Source: Streptomyces sp. NBC_00683 (GTDB lineage Bacteria; Actinomycetota; Actinomycetes; Streptomycetales; Streptomycetaceae). Taken from it: DNA of 64,000 nt. A model generated the notes under the pieces. The model was given only the letters and a program-made list of their open reading frames with translations. It was not told the DNA's origin and made no database searches. The number at the start of each line of letters is the position of its first letter. Position 1 is the stretch's first letter. Below are positions 63,702 to 64,000 of this stretch, one piece after another. Location: contig NZ_CP109013.1 of assembly GCF_036226745.1 (NCBI RefSeq), positions 5,146,001-5,210,000 on the forward strand, in the 5' to 3' direction. Both the position numbers and the translations under genes were made by a program.

Positions 63702-64000
63702 GGGTGCGGTGGTTCCTCGGCATGGGGATACATGTGCGGGGGGAGTCGCGGAGACCCGAAAGCGGGGAAAGAGAGCTGGATCAGAGCTGGAGCGCTACGG
63801 CTTCAACAGCTGTGACAGCTGGAACAGCAACAGCGGGCCTGGACAGCCGTACGGAACCCACGGACGTGGGTCGGGTACATGGCTGTCATCGCTGGCATGC
63901 AGTCAAGGAGACCGGCTTGCTCGTCCTTCTGTCAACCCAATGCCCGAATTGGCGGCAATGTTTCACCCCATCCGGTTGCAGTGGATGGAGAAAGGTTTTG
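63702..64000. other. Intergenic region at the right edge, no supported gene
   Basis: No open frame here has a convincing start or codon bias. It contains CAGCTG-TGA-CAGCTG (about 63807-63821) and an AT-richer stretch toward 64000 that may be the promoter region of a gene beyond the window. From memory of S. coelicolor gene order, whiB could follow; the sequence shown cannot confirm this. Confidence 0.4.

Overview
The window is chromosomal DNA of very high GC content from a Streptomyces. The third codon position is almost always G or C, many genes start with GTG, and neighbouring genes often overlap as ATGA or GTGA. A leucyl tRNA with anticodon UAA (bldA) is present, together with an actinobacterial gene set: FbiA/FbiB for coenzyme F420, several LytR-CpsA-Psr (LCP) proteins, a DUF574 methyltransferase and a SigB-family sigma factor with its regulators. 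Species cannot be fixed from the sequence alone. Gene order agrees, from memory, with the S. coelicolor SCO303x-308x region. No insertion sequence, prophage, CRISPR array or rRNA was seen.

Layout. 1-3200: end of an oligopeptide-type ABC ATPase, then a GH2 beta-mannosidase. 3441-3527: bldA. 3.6-13.2 kb: Bax-inhibitor-like membrane protein, small hypotheticals, thiolase, SGNH hydrolase, cystathionine beta-synthase, a mycothiol-dependent-type enzyme and a DUF574 methyltransferase. 13.2-17 kb: an RpiR regulator, then a leftward operon of three Roadblock/LC7 proteins and one PATAN/DUF4388 protein. 17.2-22.7 kb: histidine utilisation operon hutU, an M20 amidohydrolase, hutF, hutI. 22.8-33.2 kb: a surface-glycan cluster (CelD-like acetyltransferase, GT2, polysaccharide deacetylase, large GT-C-like membrane protein, small membrane protein, GH26 hydrolase, flippase, DegT aminotransferase). 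33.3-35.7 kb: stress sigma factor, anti-anti-sigma and anti-sigma genes. 35.8-43.3 kb: POT peptide transporter, OmpR-type two-component system, GtrA protein, purK-purE, M19 dipeptidase. 43.5-60 kb: cell-envelope region with UDP-glucose dehydrogenase, five LCP paralogues, a GT2, a PGRP-type amidase and an NDP-sugar pyrophosphorylase, mixed with an acyl-CoA dehydrogenase, a thioesterase and a TIGR03089 protein. 59.8-63.7 kb: AlkA-like glycosylase, fbiB, fbiA, cysteine dioxygenase.

The most interesting pattern is the distribution of TTA codons, which only the bldA tRNA reads. By eye, scanning every gene in frame, I found exactly four: two in the Roadblock/PATAN operon (codons 70 and 17 of two Roadblock genes) and two in the glycan cluster (codon 14 of the GT2, codon 269 of the aminotransferase). 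Each glycan-cluster TTA gene overlaps the start of the next gene, so bldA control could pass downstream. This suggests, as inference, that a GTPase-less Roadblock module and an uncharacterised surface glycan pathway are both tied to the bldA developmental switch encoded nearby.
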